A program made the translations under genes and the position numbers. Below, piece by piece: positions 51,681-64,000 of a stretch of 64,000 nt of DNA (the stretch's first letter is position 1; the number at the start of each line of letters is the position of its first letter). The notes beneath the pieces are model-generated. The model had not been told where the DNA came from. It made no database searches and was given only the letters and a program-made list of their open reading frames with translations. This DNA comes from Setophaga petechia (Eukaryota > Chordata > Aves > Passeriformes > Parulidae), in the NCBI GenBank assembly GCA_024362935.1, contig JANCRA010000001.1, forward strand, positions 60,726,930 through 60,790,929. Reading direction: 5' to 3'.

Positions 51681-54600
51681 ACTTCCAGACAGTTTTCTCA
51701 GGCTTCTATGGCACATAGTTGTTATTAATACCAAGAAGTCTTTTAATGCATTTATTCATTTTTGTCCCTAACATCTGTCCTCAATGCTTGTGCAGCTATG
51801 TAGCCCTGAGGTTCACTCCCAAGCTGTTCTGTGCAGCAATTTGCTGCTGGTCTGTGCAAAGTTGGAGGACTACAAAGGAATAGTTTCTACTCTAAATTTC
51901 CAGCTGAAATTTTTGGAAGGAAAAAAGAAAAAGCAAAGAGCACTTCCAGCAATGTTTCTCTGCACTGCAAGCAGCTGCTGTCAGGATGTGATTTTTTGAT
52001 TGCCTCTTCTTGCTCTTGATCCCTCCCTGAAATCTATGCTAGGATAAAAAAATCTGACTAAGCCTGTTGTGGTCTTGGCAATTTTCAATGCTGGTGGAAT
52101 TGGAGTTGATAGGAATACCACAAAGCAGTTAAAATCATAGTAATGACTGTAAGGAAGGTGTGAAATAACTAGCCACTGCTATTTTCCGACAGGAAAGCTG
52201 TCAGTAAAAAAGTGATGTCTAGCCTGACATTACTGATGGGGTCACTGCAAGACTGGGATTCTAAGTTCCTTATTTTCAGCTTTGAGATTGGAGCATAAAT
52301 TTCTGTCATACGGGGGACAATCAACTCAGCTGTATCTGCACTTGTTAAAACTCAACTTGCTGAGGAATTTTTAAGCCCAGGGAAGCCAAGTTTATGATTT
52401 CTGTGTGGTGAGGATTTTAGCCAACTTCCCATGCGTATAGCAGATAATACCAGAGTGTAGGAATCAGCAAGAATCCACATTATTGGCTTAGTGGCTAGAG
52501 TTTGAAAGCAATTTAGGGGTTGGTGTTAGTAAAATCTTTACTGGGATTTTGAAATCACTTGTCCTGTACCCTATGCCAAACCTGACTGGAATAGCAGGGC
52601 CTGGATCAGAGGGAAACTGCCAAACCTCACAGACTTGGAGACACTTCTCATCCAGTCCTTCCTGCAAATGGTGCCACTCCCAGTGCTGGCTGCAGAGCAC
52701 TGGGCACACAGCCAGGGCTTTGGCCCTGCCTTCCCTAGGGCTGGGACTGCATTTCCTTGTGCTTTTATTCCTGTGAAGCAGCCTGCTAATCCATAGTGCC
52801 ATATAAATAATGAACAGGGAGCTCTCAGCTGGGGCTGAACACCGCCAGCTCTGGCTGCAGATCTATTTTTCATTGTAGAGCTATTACTTGAGCCTGTTCA
52901 GCATCTCCCTGGAGTTTGCTGCCTTTGTGTGAGGTCTGACAGGATAGGAGGGTTTCTTTGAAGTAAGAAACAGGTGATGATTTGCACATATTTGTGTAGT
53001 ATGTTTATTGGAAACAGGAAAAAAATGTTTTTACTTCTTGAATGGAATAACCCACTTTATCAGATCTATTTCTGTGGCTGTGTTGTAACTCTGTCCTAAA
53101 GTCAGAGAACTGCCAGGAGCCTACCTGCATTTAATTTGGCCCAGAGGAGTGCATCTGTCCCTATAGAGGTTCAACCAGTTCCAACTGAAGGAGATGAATG
53201 GGGGGATCCTGCAGCAAATTTACTACTCACTGATGACTAAGTGGTGAATAACATCCCTGAGAACTCAGGAGGTGGCTCTTGATTCAGTATTAGAAGAGAT
53301 GATGCTGAGTATGACACAGCCTGGCAGGGAGACCACCTTGACCAACTGCTCAAGTGTGGGTGCACAGACACATAAAAATATCCATGGTAATCATCCAGTC
53401 TCTCTTCTTGGAAAAAGGAATTCTTGGCCTTGTTAAAGCATCTAGCAGCAAAAAGCTCAAATGAAGAGCAGGGGGACAGTCTAATAGGGCAGAAAGTATG
53501 AATGGAAAATAATGATCATGAATAAGAAGCAGGGTTTATTTTAACAGGGCCACACAGATGAGTTAAGGCAATTGCTCCCATTCTGGGGAGGATGAAAGGC
53601 ATTAGACCTTGCTGAGAGCAACCACAGGAGCAGCTGCAGGAGCTGCAGGAGCAGGGAGTGGCTGCAGTGGCTCCCTGCCAGCAGTGATTGCTGCTCTGTG
53701 TCAGAAGAGAGAAGATTTACAGCCTGTTTGGGACAGCTGAGGGTCTCCAGTATCAATCACTGCTGATGCTGAAGGATTTTCTAGGAATACTGACCAAATG
53801 TGCTGCCAAGTGCTGGGAGGGGAAAAGCCAGCCTGTGGCCAAGCTGAGAGCAGGGGCCAATCCCCTGGGCTGTGGAGAGCTGCTGGCACAAGCCCAGGGC
53901 TGAGCAGGGTCCCTCCCTGCTGGTCCATGCAGCAGGGACAGGAGCTGGTGGCACTTGGAGCAGAGCAGCTAAGGGGCTTAGAGATTATTTCTTATCAGTT
54001 CTGACTTTTGAGAAGCTTAAGCATTTCCAGCAAAAGAAATCTCTTGAAGAAAGGCTCTTCAGGCAAGGGAATCAGGGGAAGGCAATCTGCCAGTGGGGGA
54101 TCAAGGATTATTTGGTCCACTTTTTGAAAAATATGATCAGGAATGCTTGTTTTGATTTCAGTGGCTCTGCTCCCTGTGGCTGCAGGCCAGCACAACAGCT
54201 CCATGAAATAAAGAAGAGATGCTCTATTTCCCCATAGCCAATCTGCACGAGGCAGGTGGGGTTTGTCTCTCTCTAATTCCACTGTAGAGCTCCCAAGAAA
54301 GAGGCCCAAAAGGCAGGGACAGAGCCTTCATGTCAGCTCTGATCAATCACAAAACTAATCCCTAAAACAGAAATTGAATGGCAAAACCATCTCAAGGCTT
54401 TACAGGAACAACATCAAGGTCTAAAGTAGTATGTTAATAAAAAATGGTTGTTGAACCATCGTGGTCCTGTGGCAGAAAACTGCTGGTGTCAGTCATTGTG
54501 CTGCATGTCACCCACATAAAACCAACACTCTTTATTAGTTAGCTCAGGTCATGATTAGGCCATGCCCCAAAAAAAATCAAAGTCTCTCTCTCTCCCTGGC

Positions 54601-56199
54601 ACAATACAAATATAGGGTAAAAGACAATAACAGCAGCAACTGCATGTTGGTTGAGTTGTATATTCTTTCTGTTTCTTGTGTTTTGGTGCTTCAGAATTGT
54701 TTTCTTAAGGAAAAAAAAGAATTACAAATAAACTCTACAATCTGAGGTGGGTACAGGTGGGTACTCAGTTGCTATAAATTATTTAAAGGCCAGACTAATG
54801 GAGGCTACCTTATTCATCTTCTTTAATTTATGGACTTGGATCTACTAAGGTTTAATCAGAGTGGTTTTCTGTTCCTTCACTGCCCTTGGAAATCATTCAC
54901 TTGGATAACTTGTCACAAAAATAAAACTTCCTTCAAGTTCTCATCATGTACATTTATCTCAAAATTCTGAGCACCTACCAGCAATGTCAAATCCCTGCCT
55001 TAAATTTACTGCTAAAGCTACCTGCTGTATATGCTTTGTGGTGGGGAATTAAGGGTTTTTTTTTGTGCACACATTCAATCATAGAGGAGAGATTGGAGCA
55101 GGTGATACATCCTGAGCTGAGGTGTGTCCTTCAGAGCTCAGAATGGGCGTGTTGGCACAAGGATGGATCTGTCCTGTGGCATTAAGAGAGTGCCTCCATG
55201 TTTGGGGCTTTTCCCTGTGTGAGTCTGCCCATTGCCCACCCTCTCCATAAAAATCAGCAGCCAGGGAAGTCTGGAGAACTGTTTTCCTTGGTTATTGTGA
55301 AACTTTCATTTTGCAGAATCTTGATGAGTAAGGGTGTGCTCTAAAAACCACTAGGATTAAGTGTTGCTTTTTAATATTTTTGAGATGCTTGATAGTTGTC
55401 TGGCAGAGCTTAACTTCTCTGACCTTTCTGCCTTCTTTGTGATGCTGCCTTCCATTATCCAGGGAGCTGGCTCCAGTGTTTTGATAACTAGAATGTTATC
55501 TGTGGGATGTTTCTGTGGAACGAAAAGGGAATTTCAAGGCAAATGTTCTTGCTTTGCACTGCATCTCCTTTACCAGAGATCAGAGTGCTTCTGCCACCCC
55601 CTGCTCCATCAGGTTCAGTGCAGAGGGAGCTAAAGCCATTATTGTCCTCCAGGAAAGGTTTAAAATCCCTCCATCCCAGAAAATCCTCCTGCTTACCACT
55701 GCTTTATTATCTTTCCCAGCATGAAGACAGCATAGTGAGCTTACCAGAGGAGGAGGCTGGAAGATCCAAAGTTAAATGGCAATGCCCATCTTAAACTTCC
55801 ACTCAGTTCTCAGAACAGAAGCATGAAAGGCCAGTATGTTGTCCAACAAAATCAACCCAGACCACCAACTGGGGCTGGCACATTTGAAATGAACAATTGC
55901 AGAAGTTTCAGGAGGCTAGTTCTTCATAAAATAAGGTGATTTCAGGCAAAATTGAGAACAAATCTCTTTAACAATCAAAAGAAATGTTTCAGGTTCAAAA
56001 GCATCACCACATCTTTCCCATATGTGGGAAAATTACACTGAGAGCAAAACTCAAGTACTGCTGTTCCTCAGATCACTCTGGAATAGAACCTGGCAAAAAA
56101 CTCAAACCTGCAGCTTGAGAAATGCAAGTGGTGCAATGTAATTATGGAAAAGTGATGGAATCTTTCAGTCCTTGCAGTAACTTCCTAGGGAGGAAACTC

Positions 56200-56425
56200 C
56201 TGCTAACAGGAAGCCCTTCTACATGGCTTTTCCAACCTTTTTCCTTGTGTACTGGAATGCTCTTCCCAGGGAGGTGGTAGAATCATGATCTCTGGATGTG
56301 TTTAAAAAAAGACTGGACATGGCACTTGGTGCTATAGTCTAGTTGAGGTGTTAGGGCATAGGTTGGACTCTGATCTTAGAGGTCTCTTCGAATTTCATTA
56401 TTGTGTGATTCTGTGTGACTGCCCT
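56200..56425 (+). repeat. CR1-like LINE 3'-end remnant
   Basis: The segment tggaatgctcttcccaggga, ggtggtagaatcatgatctc, tggatgtgtttaaaaaaag, gacatggcacttggtgctat, aggttggactctgatcttag and aggtctcttcgaatttc, ending in tgtgtgattctgtg, is a CR1 3' region with its terminal repeats. It lies in the long first coding intron of NDST4. A 149-codon minus-strand frame across it is an artefact. Confidence 0.8.
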
Positions 56426-59400
56426 CAGCAAGCCAGCTGCTCCCTGAGCACACCCTAGAGGAGCAGTATGTCTCCCAAGAGTAATAATGGCAGTAATAAT
56501 CTGGTGAAAAATCAGTGTTTGTGATCCTTTCCTAAGTCTACTAACAGTTGAAACTCTTGGCTTTTCTCTGAATTCACATCCAGAAGCACCCTGGTTGTGA
56601 ACCCTTGTGGTGATAGGTCTCCAGCACTTGGGAACAGGGAGGAGAGCTGGTCTCACCAGCACATGGAACACTTCCATGGCATTGTCTTGAAAAAGACAAT
56701 GCACATCATTTGAATAATGCCTAGAGTGCTGAATTGAGAGAAAATGGTTTGGGAGGAAGGTTTGGTTTTTGCTTAAAACAGATTGCTGTTTCAGAGCCAT
56801 TCATATGCATTTTGGTGGCAGCCAGAAAGTGGCATTACTGAAGCAGTTAACTTTTAAATCTACTTGCTTTTGATCTTAATCATTAAAGGCAGCACTTTTC
56901 CCTCTAAATATTCCCATTGAAAACTCTGTAGCTACTTGCAGTGCAAAGTATGAATTCATGTAACACAGGATCATTAAACTGGGAAAAATATGTTCAGCAA
57001 ACTATCAAGCTTTTAATTATAGTTGTTACACTAAATTTCCACTCATTTCTGAAGTGAGAGATTCTATTACTCTCACAGCTGAAGGGTAATGCCATAATTT
57101 TATTTTATTTGGAAATAGCTGTTTAGAAAGGACAAATACTGAATTGCTGTGAGAGGCTTTGCTTGGGTAATGCTCTGCTACCCCAACAGGACTGTGTGGC
57201 AAGGTGTACATCCAGATCATGGAAATAATTTGGAGCTGTAAGATGAGAAAGAGCTAAAAGCTGGGTGCTATTTTTCCACTGTGGAAAACCTTTCTTACAC
57301 CTCAAGCTCTCCTTTGAGCTGTGCATTCCCCCTTGTTTGCCCCCTCTCTGCTCTTCTGCGGTTCAGCACTCCCCCTGTGTTAGGTCACCAGAGACATGAA
57401 TAATCCAGAACATTTCTGTGGGTGCAATCTCAGCTGGCTTTGAGCAGTTGAAGAGCAGAAAGGTGGTTTTAGCCATCCTGCAGTGGGCTCTTTCCAGGCA
57501 CAGGTTTCCTGCCCAAAATTCCCTCTGGTCTTTAACACTCACCTTGCAATATTTACAGCAGGGAATGTGGGTTTTGTTTCCTGATAATGTACTGGAAGCC
57601 TGTTCCCAGTTATAGCAGAAATAAGAGGGCAAAACATATGGGAAACCATATTCCCTTTCCTAATAACAAATACAGAGGAATTACACTTTATAATACCACA
57701 GACATGTTTGTTTATGATGCACATAAATCTTGGGATATGTTGCTAGGAAGAGACATGCAGAGCTTTTTTATTAAAGAATTCAAGTTCTGCAGCTGAACCT
57801 ATTTTTAAAATGTAATGCATTATTGTTGTTATTATTGTTACTATTAACCATGCAGAGCATAGCCTCAACAGTTCACACTTGTCCTTGGAACTCCTAAATT
57901 AATAAAATTATAGAGTATTTAATCTCTATTAGTTATAGATTCATACAGATTAATGCTTATTTATGCATGTATATTCAATTCCCAAACATTTGTGCTAATT
58001 TGTTGAAAAACCTACAGTAAATATTATTGCAAAGGAGATCTCCAGTCTTGTGGCCCTCAGGGATTAAATATTACTGGGAAATGGACAAAGCACTTTGGTC
58101 CTCATCCCCTGAGCCTCTCTCCCTTGTCCTGCTGTTCACCAGGCTGCTTTTCCCCAGGTCCAACCTGCTGCCCTCTAAAAACAATTGGGTCTCCACCAAA
58201 AAAAGCAGTTGTGCTATCAAGCATCACTGACAGCTTGAAGAGCCAATATTTCATCAGGTTTGGGCCAGGCAGGCAAATACAGTCTGCTGTCAGAAATGTG
58301 AATTCCATCATTTTTTATACCATTTTTTACTAGAAGGGCTGATGTTTTGGGGTGAAAAACACACAGGTGCTGAAGCCAATGGATTTAATTGAGTCTGATT
58401 CAATCCCAGCAATTCAAGTGGAAGATTGAGACGACTTTTAGGAATTGCCTCAGTGTTGGTATTTTAGATAGAAAATGTAATGTAATAGCTACGTTAATAA
58501 TTTTGTCTTTTAACTAAAATGAAGAGGCAGCAAAAACCTGAAATATCAATTTCCTGGGAAATTCTTGTATTAAAGGAGTGTCTCAGCAAAGTGTGAATTA
58601 CTTGCATTTTTTAATTTCTGGAAGATCAGCAATTCCAAAGCTACATTTAATTATCATCTTTGGAATTTATTTTTTTAATATTCTATGAACTGCCCCCTTT
58701 TCCTTTAGTCTGCCAGAGCAGATGAGCTGGCAGAACACAATTTTGTTTGAATCATATTCCAGTGAAACATTGTGCATTTCATAAATCAACATTTTGCCAC
58801 AGAAAGCTGTTTCACTGGAGCAATCCAGGTTGATCAAGTAACAGGAATATACACTTCATTTTCCTCTGCCTTGTCACTTTGCCATTTTAGAAGGATTTTC
58901 CACGCATTTATAAGTGTAAGGATAAATGGCTAAACAAGTAGGATGGAAGGAAAATTAAAATCCTAACCTCTAACTCTTTGAATTTTTCCATATCTTGATC
59001 AGGAAGTATTGGGAAGGTGGTATTAGCTTTAATAGATTTAGTTTGTGGTTTTTAAAGCTAAATGCTAAAATTCCAATTAAATGATGATATCTATTTAAAA
59101 AATTAAAGTCTGACATAAGGGATTCATCCTTTACCAGTCAGAAATGTTAAAAATAGCAGGGATGTGATGTGCCAGAGAAGCTGAGTGTGTCCCACACCAA
59201 AGATCCCACTTGTATTTGGGTGTTGTCTGGATGAAGAATGGAAACAGCAGACAAAGAGAGTGCTGGTAATTAGCAGAAAGAACAGAAACACAGACAAGAG
59301 GAAGGCTTACAAATATTGAGAGAAAATTTTCATGGCTTGGTAAAGGACGTTTAAAATTTGTGCTTCTGAAGGGGAAAAAATACTTGATCCATGGCTTTAT

Positions 59401-59576
59401 TTCCTAAAGAAAACCATGAAGTGTTTTAACTAATACACCGGTTTGCAGGAAATTCTTATTAGCTTGTCCTTTAATTTTCTGGTAAATACTGAAAATTAAA
59501 TTCTTAATGGAATTGAATGGAAATGGTTTTGTTTTCTCCCTGATATTTCTCGAGAGAAATTCTTAACTAACTTAAC

Positions 59577-59596
59577 TTAATATCTTAAGATATTAA
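59577..59596. repeat. 20-base perfect palindrome
   Basis: TTAATATCTT is followed directly by its own reverse complement. It lies in the AT-rich part of the long first coding intron and is not embedded in a recognisable repeat. Confidence 0.95.
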
Positions 59597-60929
59597 CTAT
59601 AAAATGGGTGTGACTATTTAAGTTATAAATGACCATATTTAACATTAGAAATTTTGTGGCACAAAATGACAAAGTTAAATTACTAAGTAGTCTTATATTA
59701 GAATTTCCCATGAGGTGAAAAAAACCCTGTAGTTTTTTCTAAACCAACTTTGTTGTTTTTTTTTTTTCTGCCTGGATGGAAAGAAGACAGGTGGGGGTGT
59801 AGAACACTGGGAGTAAAAGCAGTCACTGAAGGGATCTTTGGCCATATTCACAGAGAGCACAAAGACTTTTAAGACTCGATTTCTGTGAGGATATGTATGT
59901 AAAGCTATAGGAGTGGATGGATATGTCTAAGGATTTGAAGCCAGACATAGTCAAATATTTGGTTTTATACTTCATTGTGACACAGAGGTTGACAGAAAAC
60001 TCCTGGTTAATTATTGCTAAGTAATTGAGGTCTCAGATTTCTCATTTTCTCTGGGAGATTTTCTCAGTTTCTCACCTGTTTGTCCATCCCTCCCTGTCCC
60101 CACCCTTTTCCTGGGCACTGCCACATTTGAATGATGCCAAGAGTGCTAAATTGAGCTTTTGCTCCAAGTGTTCCTCCTGCTCCCATTTGGATGACAAAGG
60201 CTTATTTAAAGTCACTTAAGTAACGCTGCTCCTGAAGGAGCTGCATTATGGATGGGCTCCTGCTAATGTGTTTATTGCTGCTTCAAGTGCTTTTAAGGCA
60301 ATAATTATGACTGCTCTTGCAGTCTGCACTGCCTGGCCCTTCTACAAGGCCATTCCATCATTTCAGAGGGTTGTTTTCTGTGCAGGAAGCAGCTGCTAGG
60401 GCTCCTTTTTAACTAATATGTGTTGTTTTAAACTCAGGTTAATGCGGGTCTCTGGAGGGGTTGATATTAAGCAGATGTGGTTTTTGGCTCCTATGGATTC
60501 CCTGAGTGAGGCTAAATTAAATAGAGTACCACGTGTATCCTGGAAATATATTCCATTTTGATATAACCTATGACTTCAGAATTGGTTTGGAGAAAGGATT
60601 CAAGAAATAAGTACAAATTCAAGAAATCAGTGCAAGTGTAGAAGAGAAATGTGACACAAGGCAGCTTGGCACAGGATGTGAGCACCAGAAATCTGAATTT
60701 GACCTGGAAAACCTGCCATTTCCATATTATAAAATGTATTGTGACATTTTTTAAAACATCAAATTTTAAAATGCTTTTCAAAATGAAATTCTCTTGAGTT
60801 GTTATAGGCAGAATGAAGGATGATTTCTCTCACTTTTTAAATAATTCATTTGTTGTTTTGTGGAATGTTAGACTTTTTTCCTTGGAGGAAAATCCCCCAA
60901 ACATCTGAGATTAATTCTGTGTTTAACAG

Positions 60930-61023
60930 AGATTATTCTGAGATGAATTGCTTGTACAAACAATACCAAATTGAACCCTACAGACCAAAAACCAGTGTGT
61001 TCCCTGAGACAGAAGAATACCAA
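60930..61023 (+). other. Candidate exon of an unrecognised plus-strand transcript
   Basis: The acceptor-like tctgtgtttaacag precedes 94 bases that read 1 + 31 open codons (DYSEMNCLYK, QYQIEPYRPK, TSVFPETEEYQ) and end at a strong donor, CAA|gtgagt. The open frame runs from 60850. I do not recognise the peptide. Another open stretch at 61331-61528 is in a compatible phase but lacks a convincing acceptor. It may be chance. Confidence 0.15.
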
Positions 61024-64000
61024 GTGAGTTTTCAAACATTCAGGAAAATCCTGCTAGGGAGATAATTGTTCAATAAATTCAAGAGGTAGAAAATTTGAGC
61101 CACCAGAATCTGTTTTCTGACAAGACTCTATAAAACACTCTGAAGACCACCTAATTTTGAGTGGGAAGCTGGCAGATGAGAGAACCCCAAATCTATTAGA
61201 ATTCAGGGAGGGTACTTGGATAGACAGTCAATCCATCAGGCTGCCAAGGAGAAGGATACAGGTTCTGCTGGTGCCAAGGGAATTGCGGTGTTTAGCTACA
61301 CTGCTACTGAAGTTCTGAATGAAAGAACAGGCCCTGTTGAAACAAAAGAAGTATGAAACATTCTGTCTGATGTGTCTTGACAAGGCACTTGAGCAGTATT
61401 CAACACTCAAATTATTGCAGAAAGAATTGAGTGATTCAAGAGACCTGAACAAGGAAAATATTGAATTAACTGTCATCTCTGATGAAGCAGAATGGAGAAG
61501 GCACTCCCGTTTTAAAAAATATTATTAAAGTTTTCATGTAATGCCTCTCAGCTGCTTTTTGAATCCATTTTTAAGGACTTTGGGACTGTCCAAAAATGGG
61601 AGCTGCAGACTCCACTTCATTGTGTCACTCTCAAGTGCTTCAGAAGGTGACAGAAGTGCCACCCAGGCTCAGTGATGAATGCCTGGCTCTGCTCTGAGTT
61701 CCTGTGCTTCTCCCTGGTCTGGCCATGGCCATGGTTACTTTACTGGAAGGGGTTTATTATGATTAAAAGGGTATCAGGGTGAGTGTTTTATCTCAGGACT
61801 GACCATTCTGCCATGCCTGGTGATGGGGCCCACACATTTCCAGTAGTTCCACCTGAAAGCAGCTGTCCTTGCACAGAAATCAGGGATAATCATATGCTGG
61901 AGAGATGGAGTAGTTGAGCTCTGCTCCCTGCTGTGCCAGTACTTTTTAATTTGGAATTGCCAGGAAAGATGCAACTGCAACATGATTTTTTGTCTTGAAA
62001 ACACTAAAATGAGCCAGAAATCACAGACTTTTAAGTGTTCCAGGCATTTTAATGATGGTGAAGGTCAAAGACAAAGTGCAGACTGTGGCAGTGAGGGGGT
62101 GTCAGAGACAAATTGTTATTTCCACTTAAGGAAGTGGAGCTCAGAGGGGGCGGCAGCAGGAGAAGGCAGACAGGCTGCAGGGAGAAGGGAGGCCTGCAGT
62201 CAGCACTAACACAAAGGACATTCCCAAGCATGGCTCCATCATTTACTGCAGCTCAGAAAGTCCCAGGATCCTCTCATCCCTATAGTGACAATTAGAGGGG
62301 TTACAGAAAGGGGAAATAGAGCTTTTAGAGAAGGGGGCTCTGGAATATGGTGGTGCTGGGACAGGCAATTTCTCCTTGATAATCTCATCAGCTCCAGCTG
62401 GGAGAGTGGGACAGGACAGGGGAACAGGTGGCTCCTCACTCCACCCAGAGGAAGGTTTGTTTGAGTCTAAATCCTGGAGCTGAGAGGAGGGTACAAAGTG
62501 AAAAGCCAAAGCTTTTTGTTTCATTTGGAGTAGGTTTTTATTTGTTTTATTTATTGAAGGGTAAATGCCTTAGCTTGCACTGTGCTCTTGCAGGGCTTTT
62601 GAGTTAACAGTAGGAGGTGTATTTGTGAAAGGTGCTGGAAAAGCCCTGGTGGCTGCATGGGGCTCTTCCTGGGTGAGTAAATATTGTGCTGGCTCATACT
62701 ATGGCAACAGGAAAAATAGCAATACTTCAGCAAGTTCTTACTCCTTGTTTGGGAAATGCAGCCCTCTTTGTGCTCAGTTAAAAGCAAACTTTAAGGGTGT
62801 AAGCTTTGTATTTTTTCTGTGTGGATCTCCAGAGACACCATAAAAAGACATTTCCAGGGTTTTTTTGCAAAATCACTGATGCCAGTGATACTGGACTCAT
62901 GTGGTTGGGAAGCAGGATCATTTACAAGAGCACAAATTCACTGTTTCTGCAAATTAACTGAAGAATTCTTTTGCCTTTGAAAATCTAGCACTGAGATAAT
63001 ATATTGTCAGGCAGGAAAGGGAGAAATTAATTTGCAGAGGCTTTCTATGCTCAAGACAGAACTCCACAAAGCTGGGAAAAACAGCCTTCTGTGGCTCTGC
63101 TGAGTTCCTGTTAATTACTTAGCCAGACATGACCTTGCACAACTTCTTCAACACCAGGGACTAGGAGATCTTCTGTGGTAAACAGAGCCCATAATAACCC
63201 TGTTCTCTAATCTCTGTTTCTGTAGCTGATGCCACCCTTTATAAAAGTGTGTGTGTGTCTCTATATATATTTATCTCCCTGAAGCACCTAATTGAGAAAT
63301 GGCTTTGTGAGGGAATAAGAACCTTTGGGTTGCAGGAAGTACTTACACAGGCACAGGTTGACTTGTTTGATTACTGTTACATGCCAATATTGTTATCAGG
63401 AGACTGGCTGGGTATTAAAGCATTCCTGAGGGGTTTGGGTGGGCATGGCACCTTTAGAGAGCCTAGCAGAGAGTCCCTAAATCTCTGCTCTCTGTGAGCA
63501 GCCACAGCCCCTCCTCCCAAAGGCAGGGCAAGGCTTTGCCATCACTGAAATATCAGCCTCCTAAGTAGTTATTTTTGCCTCTCAAGCAAAGCTGATGTGC
63601 CTTACAGGGTGAAGGCAGGTCTGCTGGTTCTTAATTGCCTCCTTCCCCAGTGACTTGGGAGATTGTTCTCTAACTGGCTGTAATTACCCTTTTCTGTAAA
63701 CTAACCAAAGTGCACTCTGCTTTCAGTGTTATGCTCATTAGCAGGATTCTGTTCTGTGGGTTAATGTATTCTGGGAATGTCCAGTCTGTAGGAACAGACT
63801 GATTTGTGTAGCAAGTGTTTGTGAGATAGCCTGAGGAACAAATCTCTGCCAGGTTTGAAATGAAATCTATAATATTGAGGACAGAGTATCTGTGGGTGCT
63901 CAAGTTGCAGGGTGGATTTATGTGTGAAACATTTGCCTAAAAATGGGAGATAAACTTTTTATTGTCCCCAAAAGAGAGCTTGACGGGAAGGTTGGTTCTG

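Larger units (their letters stand above)
46753..64000 (-). other. NDST4: 3' portion of the long first coding intron of NDST4
   Basis: No NDST exon is detectable from 46,753 to the right edge. Contents: two CR1 remnants, the 20-base palindrome, AT-rich blocks with TAAT-type motifs that resemble conserved non-coding sequence, and one weak candidate exon. Assignment as intron depends on the missing first coding exon lying beyond 64,000. Confidence 0.75.

Noticed and set aside
53620..53670. GCTGCAGGA-type imperfect short repeat
   Set aside because: Too short and imperfect to call a minisatellite.
56351..56800. 149-codon minus-strand frame
   Set aside because: It overlaps the antisense of a CR1 3' end, so it is a repeat-derived artefact.
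61319..61528. 69-codon plus-strand frame as a stand-alone gene
   Set aside because: No recognisable homology, weak upstream context and no acceptor with a pyrimidine tract; kept only as part of a low-confidence finding.

Overview
This is vertebrate nuclear DNA, most likely from a bird and plausibly a songbird. One gene is spread over 12 small exons with GT-AG introns. The remaining DNA is AT-leaning and non-coding, with worn 3' ends of CR1 LINEs (the characteristic tail in which a ggtcccttccaac-type motif is followed by gattct/atg), poly(A)/poly(T) tracts and a long pentanucleotide microsatellite. I see no operons, CRISPR arrays, integrases or other prokaryotic features.

The gene lies on the minus strand from about 46,752 down to 18,831. 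Twelve exons join without a frame break into the last 546 residues of a heparan sulfate N-deacetylase/N-sulfotransferase (NDST). Residue-level resemblance favours NDST4 over its close paralogue NDST3. The large first coding exon (about 326 residues: cytoplasmic tail, membrane anchor and first part of the deacetylase domain) is not in the window. It should lie beyond the right edge, across an intron of more than 17 kb. Exons between 46.75 and about 26.8 kb encode the rest of the N-deacetylase half. Exons between about 25.9 and 18.8 kb encode the PAPS-dependent sulfotransferase half and the C-terminus. The sulfotransferase landmarks are all present: the PQKTGTT PAPS loop, the TFEE glutamates, DRAYSWYQ-H, the paired cysteines and the KGRKYP loop. 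The copy therefore looks functional.

Layout: 1 to about 18,690 is intergenic DNA downstream of the gene, with five CR1 remnants, G and A homopolymers, a hairpin-forming inverted repeat and a (TCTCC)n microsatellite. About 18,470-18,960 is a CpG-rich island that contains the last exon and a probable short 3' UTR. 18,831-26,946 holds eight closely spaced exons, two of them separated by a 100-base intron. 26,947-37,349 is a 10.4 kb intron. 37,350-46,752 holds four more exons. 46,753-64,000 is the 3' part of the long first coding intron, with two CR1 remnants, a 20-base perfect palindrome, AT-rich blocks that look like candidate conserved non-coding sequence, and one weak candidate exon of an unrecognised transcript.

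I found no convincing previously undescribed system. The points most worth a second look are the very uneven GC content of the exons, two non-conservative changes in one hyper-GC exon, the CpG island at the 3' end of the gene, and a weak splice donor.
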